Positions 60,715 through 64,000 of a stretch of DNA of 64,000 nucleotides are shown piece after piece. The notes below the pieces were generated by a model. The model saw only the letters and a list, made by a program, of their open reading frames with translations. It had not been told where the DNA came from and searched no databases. The stretch lies in NCBI GenBank assembly GCA_963995525.1, contig OZ023205.1:67033298-67097297 (forward strand), in the 5' to 3' direction. The translations under genes and the position numbers were made by a program. The first letter of the stretch is position 1. Every line of letters begins with the position of its first letter. The stretch is from Escarpia spicata. Taxonomy: Eukaryota > Annelida > Polychaeta > Sabellida > Siboglinidae.

Positions 60715-61399
60715 AGGCCAGACACCCCAGGTGAAATGGTGTTTTTTGAAAAAAAATACTGAAAATGGTTTTCTGCCAGATTATTATACCTTTGTATGCA
60801 TACTATCAATAAAGTTCACTTCTATGACAATTACATACCTCTAAGTGAGTTTTAGTCTTGCATCAAGCATGTTGATATCATGTAATGAAATCCATTATGC
60901 AATCTTTGACAGCAATTTCCTCAAAACAAATTTTCTTCAAATTTCTGCATTTGGAAACGGGATATCTCTTGGAATAATTATGCTATATAAATTCAGCATT
61001 CAGCATATTCTACTGTGTGAAATGATCAGACACTTTTTTAAAACCATGAATAGTTTGAAAGATATTGCCATATTTGTTACCAAAAACAAGATTTTGTTTT
61101 GTATTTTACCAAAAAATTATTTAAAAAATTAAAACACAACATTTAAAAAAATGCTCTGATCATTTCACAATAGAGTCTTTAGAGAACATGGATTTGCAAG
61201 AATTATAACTATATATGGATTCAATAAAAAATGGCAGTTTTTCCTAATTTACCAATATTTGCTCAAAATGGCGGCCATTTTGTTTGTTACCATGGAATCG
61301 GGGGGTCTGGCTGAAAAAAGTTCAATACATATTTTACTCAGTCTACTAACTGACTGCACAAATTAAAAAATAATCCTATCTACCTGTCGTGTCTGGCCT
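60715..61399. mobile_element. MITE with AGGCCAGACAC terminal inverted repeats
   Basis: 685 bp bounded by AGGCCAGACACCCCAGGT and, reverse-complemented from the right, AGGCCAGACACGACAGGT (16 of 18 identical). Internal inverted copies of TGTGAAATGATCAGA occur at about 61015 and 61155-61172. AT-rich and non-coding. Flanks TTAA and TCAA are adjacent, but a target duplication is not certain. Confidence 0.72.
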
Positions 61400-62945
61400 C
61401 AAATAATTCTTTAAACCAAGCCTCATTTTTAAACATTAGTATAATGTTTGTAAACTAGACTAAATGTGTTGAAGGGACACTTCCTGCCAAATTAGGTTTT
61501 TTAAGTCCAAAACATTGTTCAAATATTGAATGTTAAATGCCCATGAAATGTTTAAATTACAAACAAAACGATCAATTTGAAAATGACCATTATTAGCACT
61601 TATTTAGTGGCATCCGTTCCTACCCAAAAATGCCTCTGAAGTTGGATGATTCCTACACTCCTGACCTCAAACTCTGCATGATGAAGAAAACAATAATAGT
61701 AATAATCACAATACACGGCCAAGTTTCCTAGAAATGTACAGTTCAGGTATTTCTAGGACAGGAGTGCCTTTAAGACAAGATTCCTCCAAATCAATTGTAA
61801 GCATCACTAATGAGAGCAGGCCGCTGGGCGCAATGAAAAGATTATTTCAAGCTTTAATTAAATGACTTCAGTGAAGTCATGTTAGTAGGAGAATCTGTTA
61901 CATTGTTGCTAATTGGCAATAATTCAGTCCACCTATATATCCACTAACACATTAGCAGCTGGCTGGACCGCTGTACTATCTTCTATTACTCCGATACAAC
62001 CACAACACACATGTGGCACATTGATTCCAACTCACAGTGACACAGAATGCAAACATTACACATGGAGTCATCTCTGTGTACACAACAAGAATCTTAGCTA
62101 GTGTCAGACAGTATTTAGATCCAAGTAGTGAAATTAACTATACTGCAGTGTTCAAAATTAAGGCTTTTGAATCGGCAGCTACCAATTCAAAATCCATTCC
62201 GCCAATTCAATTTGTTATCGGCCCGACACCGCTGGTTCACAAATGCCACCAGTTTATCTTGGCGGACACAGCTAGGCTGCATCTGATGCATAATTTGTTA
62301 GAATTCTTAGACGCGACTCAGTTATAGGAGATGGTAAACGCAACTTTGGTAATAATTAAACAACAGTTCATCAAAACTACTCTTATCATGCGGACAGTTG
62401 CATTCAATTGAGAAGCCAACGAACGCCAAGTCTAAACATTGGTGGCATTGCCACCGGCAGTGCAGAGTCAGACTGGATGTCATTTTTCACAGTTTTGCCA
62501 CATCCTTTGGACAAAATTTTATGGTGTTTCGAAGTTGTCTCAGTTGTAGGTCAGAGTTAGGCATTCTTTTTGTTCTTTATCTACAATTAAATACGGCCTA
62601 AATCCAAATTTGACTGGTGACAAAAGTGTATTTCGTAACGTGACCAACATCGGCAAGGTGAAGGCCACATAGCGTGGTGGCATCACCTAACAAATAAACC
62701 AGGAAACACCTAAAAAGAAGTGACAAATGTACTGTATACATGCGTCTGAGTGCAACACTAATACAGTTAAACACAAGTACTAGCTTTGGGCAGAGTTTGA
62801 AGAATCATGAGATACCTTTGCAACAATATTTATTATTATTATAGGCTAGTTTGGTAATTAAAAATATTATTTAATAATTTGCACTTTATTATTATAGTGT
62901 GCTTACATACATTTTTCAAGGCATAATTTTAATTATATATTTATG

Positions 62946-62978
<33 letters not shown>

Positions 62979-64000
62979 GACATGGAAGCACCCAGGAATT
63001 ATTCAAAAACAGTCTATTTTGTTGTTAAGAAGTTTTAATGTGCCGCGTGACAAAGCGGGTGGTGTTTTTTCGCTTTGATGTAATTCTCGACATTGTCATT
63101 ATGTTATCCAGTGATTCGGACTTTGATGGGATTTTCAAATCGAGTTTATAACGAACGCTGCCATCGAAGGGGAATGTTTTGTACTATGGTTACGCATTTT
63201 AAATATAACACTGACTTAATAGTTCAGACAGAATGACGGCTATGATCACAAAGAATGCCATTTTGTATAAAATCTTGAAAATACATGCACTCAGAAAAAA
63301 TAAAATTATTTCAGTTTTATTTACCATAGACATTTAATTAGTTTTCCATTCTGTAGCATAGTAATTTATGAACATTTAATACACAACATGTAACCGTTAA
63401 TTATTAATGAAAACAATTTTTTTAAATGAATTGTTGAAAAATATTTAAGTATTTTATTTTTGTCAAACTTTAGCAATTCATATTTAGGTAATAAATTGAC
63501 ATATATGTCACATACTTGGCTAGTTACACCAGGAATTAGTTCTTCAGATGTAGTGAACATTTTATTTGAATCAGATAAAAAAATTAGTTATTTGCATTCA
63601 TGCAACCCGAGTATATCACATGATTCACTCAAAGCACATTCTCTCGATTTAATAGGATTCAATAACAGGCACATATTTGCATTAATCTGGCCTTGAGAGA
63701 GTAATGACTTCCTTTGATTTCCACAGGTAATTGCTAAGACATATCAGACTGACTTGGTGAAAATGAGATGGCCACCTAGTGGTGGGGCTGGCTAACGGCA
63801 AACTTTGGATGTAACCCGAGTTGCCGCATGATTAAAAACTGGGAATAACAATGCCGCTTTCTACCTGCTACATATTCCTCTCGTGGTCAGACCGCCCGAA
63901 TCAGGGGCACATTTAAACTGGTACCGCAAAACAGTGTCATCCAATAATGGAAATTTATTTCAGCAGTTAGCAGATAATAATTCTGAAGTTTTACTGGAAG
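61400..64000. other. No gene recognised
   Basis: AT-rich DNA with a TA run at about 62947-62980. Small open frames lack domains or splice support. Confidence 0.5.
63771..63784 (-). promoter_or_regulatory. CTCF-like motif
   Basis: The reverse complement reads CCACCACTAGGTGGC, the best match to the CTCF core among the sites listed. Motif match only. Confidence 0.3.

Overview
The window is animal (metazoan) nuclear DNA. It is intron- and repeat-rich, with GT-AG spliced exons, decayed non-LTR retrotransposons, hAT-like DNA transposons and very long minisatellites. Nothing bacterial or viral was seen. The element mix suggests a marine invertebrate, possibly a mollusc or another lophotrochozoan. 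That placement is a weak inference.

One host gene is recognised with confidence. It is a minus-strand orthologue of the dense-core-vesicle receptor-type pseudo-phosphatase PTPRN/PTPRN2 (IA-2/phogrin; ida-1 in nematodes). Eight internal coding exons were found: 44398-43697, 32032-31961, 30803-30747, 27457-27314, 26822-26622, 20066-19937, 18313-18227 and 10058-9979. They join in one continuous frame (1473 bp, 491 codons). They encode most of the RESP18-homology region, an acidic low-complexity luminal segment, a basic processing-like site and most of the membrane-proximal ectodomain fold. The signal-peptide exon (above 44398) and the transmembrane and phosphatase-domain exons (below 9979) were not found and probably lie outside the window.

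Layout: 1-2755 is a decayed RTE-type LINE carrying a 563-bp hAT-like insertion. 3000-9950 is non-coding with minisatellites, the largest a 32-bp array at 6310-8140. 9979-44398 is the PTPRN-like gene. Its introns hold two CR1-type LINE fragments, a 6.4-kb 36-bp minisatellite, a 5.8-kb candidate hAT-like element that contains a CR1 copy and a 2.6-kb 30-bp minisatellite, 33-bp and 41-bp arrays, a homopurine array, a 51-bp array split by a 1455-bp hAT-like element, a decayed reverse transcriptase and a foldback element. 44400-64000 has no recognisable gene and holds further arrays and two inverted-repeat elements.

The most striking observation concerns the 6.4-kb array at 11849-18253. Its 36-bp unit is a tandem copy of the exon-intron boundary of PTPRN exon 18313-18227: the last 27 exon bases plus the first 9 intron bases, including the GTAAGT donor. 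The pre-mRNA would therefore carry well over a hundred near-identical 5' splice sites in a row, each followed in frame by a stop if bypassed. A second theme is a set of hAT-like insertions with exact 6-bp target duplications. For two of them the empty site can be read from surrounding sequence.
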